Positions 9,536-17,459 of a stretch of DNA of 64,000 bases are shown here, one piece after another (the stretch's first letter is position 1; each line of letters opens with the position of its first letter). Origin of the DNA: Pseudoalteromonas sp. 3D05. Lineage in GTDB: Bacteria > Pseudomonadota > Gammaproteobacteria > Enterobacterales > Alteromonadaceae. Under the pieces are notes generated by a model. The model searched no databases, was not told the origin of the DNA, and saw only the letters and a list, made by a program, of their open reading frames with translations. The DNA is taken from the NCBI RefSeq assembly GCF_002723455.1, contig NZ_PDUS01000013.1, positions 49,962 through 113,961 of the forward strand, read 5' to 3'. A program made the translations under genes and the position numbers.

Positions 9536-10912
9536 TTAGTTATTAATCATAATAGCTTTGATATTTACAAACTCACGGATACCAAACCCGCCGTGTTCAC
9601 GACCATAACCGCTGTCTTTCACGCCGCCAAAAGGTAGGTTTGGCTGTGCAAGACCATAACCATTTATGTTGATCATACCTGTATCAAAATGCTTTTTAGC
9701 CAACTCAATCGCACGCTTCTCATCCTTTGAGATAATGCCTCCACCTAAGCCATAGCGCGAATCATTGGCAATACGCATTGCGTCGTCATTGTCTTTGGCT
9801 TTGATAAGTGATGCTACCGGACCGAATAGCTCGTCGTCATAGGCTGGCATGCCCGGTGATAGATTTTCAATCAAGGTCGCGGGATAGTAGAAGCCAGTTT
9901 GTTTAGGCACTTCACCGCCGACAACGACTTTAGCGCCTGCTTTTACAGATTCTTGAACTTGGTCATGGATCTTATCTCGTAAGTCTTCACGTGCCATAGG
10001 ACCGAGGTCTGTTTCTTCATCCATTGGGTCGCCTAATTTCATTGCTTCGAATTGCTTTGCAATGGCAGCTTTAAAGTCATCATATAATGCCTCTACGACA
10101 ACAAAACGTTTTGCTGAAACGCAGGTTTGACCATTATTAACCATACGACCCTGCATACAGGTTTTAATTGCTAGCTCTAAATCAGCGTCATCAAGTACGA
10201 GATAGGCGTCATTACTGCCAAGCTCTAATACGGTTTTCTTTACGTGCTTTCCAGCTTGCTCAGCTACCTTTTTACCTGTGCCATCACTTCCTGTAAATGT
10301 AACTCCGCGAATTGCAGAGTGACTGATTAGTTCGCTGGCTGTTTTGCCGTCAATCAATAGGTTTTTAAATACATAATCAGGGAAGCCTGCATCACTGAAC
10401 ATCTGCTCTATTTTTTCTGCCATGCCAAATACATTACCTGCATGTTTTAGTATTGCGGTGTTACCTGCCATAATATTTGTTACCGCATAACGTATAACCT
10501 GATACAACGGGAAGTTCCAAGGCTGAATACCTAATAGCACACCGGTAGGTTGATAGGTGATGATGGCACGGCCGTTTTCCATTAAACGTTCTTCGTCCGC
10601 AAGTTGCACTGGGCCTTGCTCAGCACTGTAGCGGCATATTGCAGCGCATAGCTCTACTTCTTGCAAGCCTTGTTGGTACAGCTTTCCCATTTCTTGCGTC
10701 ATTAATTGGGCAAGCGACTTTTGATTTTTTTTAAATACATCAGCAAGTTTATTTAAATACTCAGCTCGCTCTTCTACAGATGTGTGGCGCCATTGTAAGA
10801 ATGCGTCATGACTTTTATCTACCTCATTATTTGCCTGCTCTAGATTTAGCAGGGTATAGTCTGCAATAGTTTCTTCGGTAGCCGGGTTGATTGTAGTTAC
10901 TAAGTTAGTCAT
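9536..10912 (-). CDS. NAD(P)-dependent succinate-semialdehyde dehydrogenase family protein
   Basis: Aldehyde dehydrogenase superfamily enzyme of 458 residues, close in length and motifs to E. coli Sad/YneI. The segment IQPWNFPLYQV, the catalytic Glu230 in LELGSND and the nucleophile Cys264 in NGQTC are present. It probably oxidises succinate semialdehyde or a similar short aldehyde to the acid with NAD(P). The start has a strong AAGGAG site. It is monocistronic, with a bidirectional terminator downstream and a divergent neighbour. No GABA transaminase is nearby, so the physiological substrate is inferred. Confidence 0.85.
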   Translation of the reverse strand: MTNLVTTINPATEETIADYTLLNLEQANNEVDKSHDAFLQWRHTSVEERAEYLNKLADVFKKNQKSLAQLMTQEMGKLYQQGLQEVELCAAICRYSAEQGPVQLADEERLMENGRAIITYQPTGVLLGIQPWNFPLYQVIRYAVTNIMAGNTAILKHAGNVFGMAEKIEQMFSDAGFPDYVFKNLLIDGKTASELISHSAIRGVTFTGSDGTGKKVAEQAGKHVKKTVLELGSNDAYLVLDDADLELAIKTCMQGRMVNNGQTCVSAKRFVVVEALYDDFKAAIAKQFEAMKLGDPMDEETDLGPMAREDLRDKIHDQVQESVKAGAKVVVGGEVPKQTGFYYPATLIENLSPGMPAYDDELFGPVASLIKAKDNDDAMRIANDSRYGLGGGIISKDEKRAIELAKKHFDTGMININGYGLAQPNLPFGGVKDSGYGREHGGFGIREFVNIKAIMINN

Positions 10913-11107
10913 TTTATCTCCTTACAAATTATAGTAAGTGAATAACTTGCAAAGCTAGCACCAACTCTAATTAAATAGGTTGGTTTTATATTTAAGATTT
11001 TGATTATCTTGTTTTTTTATGGCTCGAATAGAAAAACTTTGGTGGCTTACCTGGACGGGGAGTAAGTAATTAATGCAAATGAATGAAAAAGTTACAAGGA
11101 CGTGTAA

Positions 11108-12142
11108 ATGCAAACATTTTTAAATACTGAGTTACCCCTTATCCAAGCTCCAATGGCGGGTGTGCAAGACTATCGTTTAGCTGCAGCTGTTAGCAATAGT
11201 GGTGGTTTAGGGTCATTACCTTGCGCTATGTTATCAAAAGAACAATTAGTCAACGAAATCACCAAGCTTTCCCGAGCAACAGGTAACCCATATAATTTGA
11301 ACTTTTTTTGTCACGAAGTAATAGGTTACACACAGCAGCAAAAACAGCAATGGCATCAATTACTTTCACCCTATTTAAAAGAGCATAGTATTGATGAATC
11401 AAGTTTGGCTATGACGACAACGCGTCAGCCGATTGATGAAGAAATAGTGAAACTAATAGCGCCTTTCAAACCACCCGTAGTGAGTTTTCATTTTGGCTTA
11501 CCAAGCGATGACATTGTGCAGAAAATTAAAAGCTGGGGAAGTAAAGTGATTTCAACGGCTACCACTTTAGATGAAGCTATTTGGCTTGAAGCTAATGGTG
11601 CAGATGCAGTTATTGCTCAAGGTCTTGAAGCTGGGGGGCACAGAGGCCACTTTTTATCAATGGACTTGACGTTACAACAGACAACAACTGCCCTCGTAAC
11701 ACAATGTGTCGGTGCTTTGGGTGTTCCAGTTATTGCCGCGGGTGGTATCGCATCAGCTGCAGATGTCATACACATGAAGAGACTGGGTGCCAGTGCGGTC
11801 CAAATAGGAAGCGCATATTTATTATGCCAAGAAGCTACAACTTCAACACTTCACCGCGAGGCTATTTTACAACAGCCAACGAATAGCACGGCGCTTACAA
11901 CTGTTTTTTCTGGACGAGCAGCTCGGGGAATTAAAAATCGTGTTATGAATGAACTTGGCTGTATGCCAGAACAAGCTCCGGCATTTCCATTTGCCAGCAT
12001 TGCACTGGGCGCTTTAAGAGTAAAGTCAGAAAACCAAGGTAAGGCTGATTTTTCGCCTTTGTGGTGTTCAGAAAAATATATTGTCAGAGATGCGGTTAGT
12101 GCAAAAGAGATCACTAAGGAGCTAATGACTACTGATGCATGA
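11108..12142 (+). CDS. Nitronate monooxygenase / 2-nitropropane dioxygenase-like flavoprotein
   Basis: FMN-binding TIM-barrel protein of 344 residues of the nitronate monooxygenase family. It starts with the typical LPLIQAPMAGVQDYRLAAAVSNSGGLG and contains the AQGLEAGGHRGH segment with the conserved His, IAAGGIA, and GASAVQIGSAYLLC for FMN phosphate binding. It is expected to oxidise nitronates such as propionate-3-nitronate, although many family members have other roles. Its last 8 bases overlap the start of the Crp/Fnr gene, so the two are translationally coupled. The ribosome site is AAGGA. Confidence 0.85.
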   Translation: MQTFLNTELPLIQAPMAGVQDYRLAAAVSNSGGLGSLPCAMLSKEQLVNEITKLSRATGNPYNLNFFCHEVIGYTQQQKQQWHQLLSPYLKEHSIDESSLAMTTTRQPIDEEIVKLIAPFKPPVVSFHFGLPSDDIVQKIKSWGSKVISTATTLDEAIWLEANGADAVIAQGLEAGGHRGHFLSMDLTLQQTTTALVTQCVGALGVPVIAAGGIASAADVIHMKRLGASAVQIGSAYLLCQEATTSTLHREAILQQPTNSTALTTVFSGRAARGIKNRVMNELGCMPEQAPAFPFASIALGALRVKSENQGKADFSPLWCSEKYIVRDAVSAKEITKELMTTDA

Positions 12143-12701
12143 TTTACCAGAGTTCCAACTAGGGGATAGTTATCGCACTTTAGCAAAAGCAGTGCTTGCA
12201 CAAACGAAGCAGCAGTTAATGGTGAAAACTTATCAGCGTGGTGACGTGTTATTACAGCAGGGTCACCAACAGCAGTATGGCTATTTGGTTCTGGATGGCG
12301 TATTAGCCGCATTTTATAGCTCCGATGATGGCAAGGAAAAATGTAAAGAGTTCTATTTTAAAGATGAATTTGCATTATTATTTGGTAATTGGCTCACAAG
12401 TACGCCTGCGCTTTACCAAATCAAAGTGATCAGATCAGCAAGACTCATCGCTATTCCTTTAACTAGGCTCGAACAAGCTGATTGGGGAGATCTAAAGCAA
12501 CAATTAATTACCCAGCAATTATTATTCAAAGAAGCAAAAGAAGCTTTTTTATTATTAAAAACCCCAGAGCAACGCTATCGCTATTTATTGGCTCAAAAGC
12601 CTCACTGGCTTGCACTACTGACCTTAACAGAAGTGGCAATGTACATAGGTATTTCATCTATTTCTTTATCTCGCATACGAAAACGCCTTAACTTAAGTTA
12701 A
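12135..12701 (+). CDS. Crp/Fnr family transcriptional regulator
   Basis: A 188-residue regulator with an N-terminal cyclic-nucleotide-binding-like domain (about 20-120; RGDVLLQQGHQQQYGYLVLDGVL) and a C-terminal helix-turn-helix (LTLTEVAMYIGISSISLSRIRKRLN). It lacks the Fnr cysteine cluster, so it probably does not bind an Fe-S cluster, and the canonical Arg/Ser cAMP-contact motif is not evident. It overlaps the nitronate monooxygenase gene and may regulate that operon. The last codons lie inside a perfect palindrome. Confidence 0.82.
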   Translation: MHDLPEFQLGDSYRTLAKAVLAQTKQQLMVKTYQRGDVLLQQGHQQQYGYLVLDGVLAAFYSSDDGKEKCKEFYFKDEFALLFGNWLTSTPALYQIKVIRSARLIAIPLTRLEQADWGDLKQQLITQQLLFKEAKEAFLLLKTPEQRYRYLLAQKPHWLALLTLTEVAMYIGISSISLSRIRKRLNLS

Positions 12702-12705
12702 GGCG
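12684..12705. terminator. Perfect 22-bp palindrome overlapping a stop codon
   Basis: CGCCTTAACTT and its exact complement form a 22-bp palindrome that includes the last four codons and the stop of the Crp/Fnr gene. There is no proper T run downstream. It could be a weak terminator or an operator for a dimeric regulator in front of the following gene. Confidence 0.45.
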
Positions 12706-12751
12706 CTACATAATTTACTTAATTAGACTGCTGTTTTTTTCAGGAGTCACT

Positions 12752-13249
12752 ATGTTTTTACTTTCTCAATGCTTGGTTGGCGTTGCCACTTTACTCGATT
12801 TAGCTTCATTTCAATTTAAATCACGACGATTTATTTTATTGTGCTTGTTTAGTTCAGTATTGTTGACTGCATGTCACTTTTTTATGTTGGGCCAACCTAG
12901 TGCTGGCTGGCTAATGCTTATTGCAGCCGCACGTTACCTGTATTGCGCCTTTGCAAGGCGATATATGGTAATGCTTGGCTTTATTATATTAAGCATGGTG
13001 GCAGTATTTATTACTTGGCATAGCTGGTTAAGTGGATTAGCGTTGATTGCAACACTTGTTCAAACGCTAGCGTCATTTCAAGCCAAAGACTTTAAATTAC
13101 GTATCCTGATGATAGTAGGTACCAGCTTATGGATGGCGCATAATATAATGGTGGGTTCGCCCATTGCGGTGCTAATGGAATGCTTATTCTTGACCAGTAA
13201 TATCATTGGCTTGTATCGATTTTATCGACCATCAAGCGTTTGCTCGTAA
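12752..13249 (+). CDS. YgjV-like inner-membrane protein
   Basis: A 165-residue hydrophobic protein with about five or six membrane helices, matching the YgjV (Imp-YgjV) family: an N-terminal LSQCLVGVATLLDLASFQFKSRR, a central RYLYCAFARR, and a C-terminal WMAHNIMVGSPIAVLMECLF. The ribosome site CAGGAG is good. Function is unknown in the family. Its 3' end overlaps the convergent Nudix gene by 18 bp. Confidence 0.78.
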   Translation: MFLLSQCLVGVATLLDLASFQFKSRRFILLCLFSSVLLTACHFFMLGQPSAGWLMLIAAARYLYCAFARRYMVMLGFIILSMVAVFITWHSWLSGLALIATLVQTLASFQAKDFKLRILMIVGTSLWMAHNIMVGSPIAVLMECLFLTSNIIGLYRFYRPSSVCS

Positions 13250-13750
13250 AGCAATTGCTTTTAGTAAGTAGGTTTCTCTAATAATAGATAATCCTTGTTT
13301 GTTACTATTAGCAATCGTGCGCTCATTATAAGCTATCGCTTCATGTATGTTTACCCATTTGGCTTGCATTCCATTTTGCTGTTCGTAATGTTCTAGTTGT
13401 GCCTGACCTAATGTGTCATTGATGTCACAAAAGTAGCAGTAAGATTTTATGTGAATGACCTCATAGTCATCCTTATACCAAGGGCGGTATTCTTCATAAA
13501 GGCCAAACTCCCCGGTTATTTTAATGTTTTGCGCGCCCGTTTCTTCTTGCAGTTCACGGATTAACCCTTGTTCGATACTTTCAAAATCATCAACGCCTCC
13601 TCCGGGTAAACTATAATCTTCATAACGAGCTGTATACATTAATAAAATTTGCGATCCCTTTAGTACAATTGCTCGACTGGTAATACGTGTAAATTGGCTT
13701 ATATTATCGGCCGATATACTCGGGTGGGTTGTGATTTTGAGAAGTTGCAT
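13232..13750 (-). CDS. Nudix hydrolase
   Basis: A 172-residue Nudix protein that should hydrolyse nucleoside diphosphates linked to another moiety. The Nudix box lies at about residues 51-73 and keeps its consensus positions, with GGV at the start and RELQEETGA at the end. It is followed by a YEEYRPWYKDDYEVIHIKSYCYFC segment typical of bacterial NUDIX proteins of unknown substrate. AGGAG precedes the ATG. It is convergent with and overlaps the YgjV-like gene. Confidence 0.85.
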   Translation of the reverse strand: MQLLKITTHPSISADNISQFTRITSRAIVLKGSQILLMYTARYEDYSLPGGGVDDFESIEQGLIRELQEETGAQNIKITGEFGLYEEYRPWYKDDYEVIHIKSYCYFCDINDTLGQAQLEHYEQQNGMQAKWVNIHEAIAYNERTIANSNKQGLSIIRETYLLKAIALRANA

Positions 13751-13901
13751 AACGCTCCTAGAAGGCTACTTTAAATAAAGAGTTACATGTGATCGAAATT
13801 GTTTTTATTTGCATATATATAGGGTTAATAGTTGAATTTATAGGTTCAGAACCCACTTATTATGTTACGCTATTAGGAATTATAAAGCATAGGGAATAAT
13901 C

Positions 13902-15242
13902 ATGTTAAACATACTTTTGGTTGATGATGACAGCGAGTTCAGCGATGTTGTCTGCCATATAGTGGAGTTTTTAGGTCATAATATAGACACAGCTGCTAAT
14001 TTAGCTGAAGCTCAACAATGGTTTGAAAATAACACTTTTGACCATGTGTTCCTTGATTTCATGCTGCCAGATGGCAGCGGTTTACATTTGGTAGAACACC
14101 TTAACAGTATTGGTCAAAGCCCCAAAATCACGCTTATTTCAGGCCACCCTTCGGTAAAAGGTAAGCTCGCCGAAATGTGTGCCCCTAATGTAGGGCACCT
14201 CGTTAAACCACTTCAACGAGAAGATATTGAGCGAGTTCTCAACCCAAAAAAGAACACTGAAAAGAAAAAGAAACAGCCAAGTATACAAAAACATTTTGGT
14301 ACATTAATTGGCGAATCACCAGTTATGCAACAGCTATACACTATGATTGAACGCGTAGCGAGCACCAATGCAAACGTTATGCTCATGGGTGAAAGTGGTG
14401 CGGGTAAAGAAGTGGTTGCACAAGCTATTCATAATGCCAGTCAGTGCGAAGGGCCATTGGTTGCAACTAACTGTGGCGCGCTATCTAAAGAATTAATCGG
14501 CAGTGAGCTATTTGGCCATGAAAAAGGTGCGTTTACTGGCGCGATTGCCCGAAAAGAAGGGGTGTTTGAACAAGCTGCAAACGGCACTTTATTTTTAGAT
14601 GAAGTGACAGAAATGCCTATTGATATGCAACCAAACTTATTGCGAGTGTTGGAGAGCAAAAAAGTAGTGCGTGTTGGCGGTAATAAAGAGTTACCTGTTG
14701 ATTGTAGAGTAATATCAGCGACCAACCGATCATTGGAAGACTTAGCGCAAAATAACGTTATTCGTGAAGATATTTACTTTCGTTTAGCCGTATTCCCCAT
14801 TGATATCCCTGCTTTAAGAGAGCGAAAAGAAGATATTGAATTGTTAGCTAAGGCGTTTTTAGAGCAGTTAAATGATGAAAATGGCACAGACTTTATTTGG
14901 CAAGCAGCTCAGCTGAAAGAGCTTAGTGGTTATGAATGGCCTGGGAATGTGCGTGAGCTTCGTCATGCGATTCATCGTGCATTTATTATGAGTGACCCAA
15001 AAGGTAAAACAATTACTTTACCAAGTAATTTAGAATCCCCATTCTCACGTGTTATTAAAAAGTCTCAAGCAAGTCAAGTTAGCGCCGGTCAAACAATCGA
15101 AGAAGTTGAAAAAGATCTGATTCACGCCACCTTAGATAAAGTTCAAGGGAATAAAACGCTTGCTGCGCAAATGCTTGGAATTAGCACAAAAACATTATAC
15201 AACCGATTAAATGCATACGGTGGTATAGGCGAATATAGTTAA
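13902..15242 (+). CDS. Sigma-54-dependent response regulator (NtrC type)
   Basis: A 446-residue regulator with a receiver domain (acidic D8-D10, phospho-acceptor D52, K102), an AAA+ domain (Walker A GESGAGK 163-169, the sigma-54 contact loop GAFTGA 209-214, Walker B FLDE at about 231-234) and a Fis-type helix-turn-helix near the C-terminus (NKTLAAQMLGISTKTLYNRL). It should activate sigma-54 promoters when phosphorylated. It is the first of five co-directional signalling genes (13902-19436) with gaps of about 20 bp or less, so probably one operon. The cognate kinase is most likely among them. Confidence 0.92.
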   Translation: MLNILLVDDDSEFSDVVCHIVEFLGHNIDTAANLAEAQQWFENNTFDHVFLDFMLPDGSGLHLVEHLNSIGQSPKITLISGHPSVKGKLAEMCAPNVGHLVKPLQREDIERVLNPKKNTEKKKKQPSIQKHFGTLIGESPVMQQLYTMIERVASTNANVMLMGESGAGKEVVAQAIHNASQCEGPLVATNCGALSKELIGSELFGHEKGAFTGAIARKEGVFEQAANGTLFLDEVTEMPIDMQPNLLRVLESKKVVRVGGNKELPVDCRVISATNRSLEDLAQNNVIREDIYFRLAVFPIDIPALRERKEDIELLAKAFLEQLNDENGTDFIWQAAQLKELSGYEWPGNVRELRHAIHRAFIMSDPKGKTITLPSNLESPFSRVIKKSQASQVSAGQTIEEVEKDLIHATLDKVQGNKTLAAQMLGISTKTLYNRLNAYGGIGEYS

Positions 15243-15263
15243 TAATAATTGCTGAGGAGTAGT

Positions 15264-15479
15264 ATGAAGGACAAAGAGATATTAAGAACATTGGTTCATG
15301 ATGCAAGAGCACCGCTTAATCGAATTTCAATGAATGCTGAATTAATTAAATTGATTTTAGAAAATGATATGCCTAAAGACAAAGCATTATTAGCACTTGA
15401 TAAAATTATTAATAATTGTCAGCAATGCAGTGAAGGCTTGCAAAAAATATCTGATTTAGATTCTTCAGAGTCAACTTGA
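15264..15479 (+). CDS. Stand-alone HisKA-like dimerisation/phosphotransfer protein
   Basis: A small protein of 71 residues. The ATG at 15264 is chosen because a GAGGAG ribosome site sits just upstream. The whole protein is one helical hairpin with an H-box-like sequence LVHDARAPLNRISMNAEL (His12). This is the DHp core of a histidine kinase without any ATPase domain, sensor or membrane helix. It lies between the NtrC-type regulator and the CHASE3 kinase, so it could serve as a phosphotransfer intermediate or as an inhibitor or dimerisation partner of a neighbouring kinase. That role is inference; the H-box and gene context are seen. Confidence 0.7.
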   Translation: MKDKEILRTLVHDARAPLNRISMNAELIKLILENDMPKDKALLALDKIINNCQQCSEGLQKISDLDSSEST

Positions 15480-15495
15480 CCACCAAGGAAAGTAA

Positions 15496-16980
15496 ATGAT
15501 ACTGCAAAAGCAACAAGGTAGCACAAATGTTATGTGGGCAAGCTTTATCGCTGTTGTCTTGTGTATTGTTGTTGGCAATGCGTTTTTAGCTGTCAATACA
15601 ATACAAAATTTAACCACAACCCAACAGCGCCTTGATGATACGAGCATGCTTAATACGGCTGTTGAAAAGTTGCATTTATCTGTTTTACAAGCAGAGTCAG
15701 GTCAGCGAGGGTATTTGTTGACTGGTGAAAATGATTACTTAGCTCCCTATTATGATGCTTTAGAGCAACTCACTTCACAAGCCAAAATTGTTAAGGGGTT
15801 ACGTTCTGAAATAGATGGTCAGGCTGAAAATGTAGCGAAGCTATTACTGCTTGTAGATGAGAAAGTACATATTCTTACACGCACTGCTGAACTTGCGTTG
15901 GCAGATAAAGATCGCAAAGCTCATTACTTACTTGAAACTCATGAAGGGCGAAATCTTTACAGAGAAATACGTATTTTAACGGATGAAATTCAATCGGCAG
16001 AATCAACATTTGAACTCGCGCAATTTCGTAAGTTAGGTCAGATCAAGAAGGAAGCCAAGATTACCTTTGCCATTACCGCGATTACGAGTGGGCTTTTAAT
16101 TTTAGGTATGTTTGTATTGGTCCGTATTAACTTAAGTGAATCGGCTAAGTACAGAAATAAATTAGAGCAGCAAAACCAAACTTTAGCCTTTAAAGTAAAA
16201 GAACGTACTCAGGAGCTTACTTTATATTCAGATGAATTAAGTCGTTCTAACCGCGAGCTGGAAGAATTTGCGTTTGTGGCGAGTCATGATTTACAAGAGC
16301 CGCTTCGTAAGATACAAGCGTTTAGTGACCGATTAGAAAGCATGTTTAAAGATGAGCTTGGTGAAAAGGGCGTAGATTACATTGCTCGAATGAAAAATGC
16401 TGCACAGAGAATGTCGACTTTGATAAATGATTTGTTGGAGTTTTCGCGGGTTACAACACGAGGAAAGGATTTTGAAGATACCGATCTTAATAATGTAATC
16501 AACGAAATTATTGATGATTTAGAGATCGCGATCACCGAATCAAAAGCGCAAATAAGCGTTAATGATATGCCAGTAATTAAAGCTGATCCAAGCCAAATGC
16601 ATCAGCTTTTCTTAAATCTCATTTCCAATGCTGTTAAGTTCAAACGTGAAGGGGTTGCACCAATTATCACCATTAACTTTGAGCATGTGCATGAGTTTAG
16701 TGATGGTCACAACACCGAGCTGGAGTGGCAAGTAATAACCATTAAAGATAACGGAATAGGCTTTTCACAAGAATACACAGATAAAATATTTGTTCCATTT
16801 CAACGTCTTCATGGACGTTCGCAATATAAAGGCACGGGCATAGGTTTATCTGTATGCAGGCGTATTGTTGAGCGCCATGGTGGTACAATCACTGCGAAAA
16901 GTGTTGTCGATGAGGGTGCTACCTTTATTATTAAATTACCTGTGGAAGCAGAGCTTTTCACATTACAAGGAGAGGCTTAG
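15496..16980 (+). CDS. CHASE3-domain sensor histidine kinase
   Basis: A 494-residue membrane sensor kinase. Helix 1 is at about 15-33, a periplasmic CHASE3 domain with the QRGYLLTGE motif follows (40-185), and helix 2 is at 190-211. A coiled-coil linker precedes the HisKA box SHDLQEPLRK (His264). The HATPase_c domain has an N-box (FLNLISNAVKFK), DNGIGF and GTGIGLSV. The HDLQEPLRK box is the phytochrome/CHASE3-kinase type that usually pairs with Rcp1-like receivers, and the next gene is exactly such a receiver, abutting the stop codon. The signal is unknown. Confidence 0.9.
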   Translation: MILQKQQGSTNVMWASFIAVVLCIVVGNAFLAVNTIQNLTTTQQRLDDTSMLNTAVEKLHLSVLQAESGQRGYLLTGENDYLAPYYDALEQLTSQAKIVKGLRSEIDGQAENVAKLLLLVDEKVHILTRTAELALADKDRKAHYLLETHEGRNLYREIRILTDEIQSAESTFELAQFRKLGQIKKEAKITFAITAITSGLLILGMFVLVRINLSESAKYRNKLEQQNQTLAFKVKERTQELTLYSDELSRSNRELEEFAFVASHDLQEPLRKIQAFSDRLESMFKDELGEKGVDYIARMKNAAQRMSTLINDLLEFSRVTTRGKDFEDTDLNNVINEIIDDLEIAITESKAQISVNDMPVIKADPSQMHQLFLNLISNAVKFKREGVAPIITINFEHVHEFSDGHNTELEWQVITIKDNGIGFSQEYTDKIFVPFQRLHGRSQYKGTGIGLSVCRRIVERHGGTITAKSVVDEGATFIIKLPVEAELFTLQGEA

Positions 16981-17442
16981 ATGCCATTCAAAAAAGTTAA
17001 ACCAATCACTATTTTAATGGCCGACGATGATGAAGATGATCGTTTATTAGCGCAAGATGCTCTTGCAGAAAGCCGAGTTATAAATAATTTACATTTTGTT
17101 GAAGATGGTGTCGAACTGCTTGAGTACCTTGAGCGTAGAGGCAAGTATGAAGATAAAGAGTTATCGCCACGCCCAGGGCTTATTTTACTAGATCTAAATA
17201 TGCCGCGCATGGATGGTAGAGAAGCGTTGCAGGCTATTAAAGCAAATGCGAATCTAAAGGGGATCCCTGTTGTAATTTTGACAACTTCCAAGCAAGAAGA
17301 GGATATGGTCAGAGGTTATGACTTAGGAGCCGCTTCTTATATTACTAAACCCGTTACGTTCGATGGCTTAGTTGACCTGATGAAAACACTAGGTAAATAC
17401 TGGGTCGAATTTGTTGAATTACCAAGTACGTTTAACGATTAA
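16981..17442 (+). CDS. Rcp1-like single-domain response regulator
   Basis: A 153-residue receiver-only protein of the Rcp1 type. The acidic pocket is ADDDEDD (14-20), the phospho-acceptor D71 lies in LLDLNMPRMDG, and K123 in YITKPV. The longer loop before beta-3 (about residues 52-66) is typical of Rcp1-like receivers. Its ATG directly follows the stop of the kinase gene, indicating translational coupling and a kinase/receiver pair. It has no output domain, so it must pass the signal by protein contact or act as a phosphate sink. Confidence 0.9.
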   Translation: MPFKKVKPITILMADDDEDDRLLAQDALAESRVINNLHFVEDGVELLEYLERRGKYEDKELSPRPGLILLDLNMPRMDGREALQAIKANANLKGIPVVILTTSKQEEDMVRGYDLGAASYITKPVTFDGLVDLMKTLGKYWVEFVELPSTFND

Positions 17443-17459
17443 GGAAATATATAAGCGCT

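Noticed and set aside
11851..12312. 153-codon open frame on the minus strand
   Set aside because: It lies antisense across the ends of the nitronate monooxygenase and Crp/Fnr genes, has no family resemblance and no ribosome site; it is a shadow frame.
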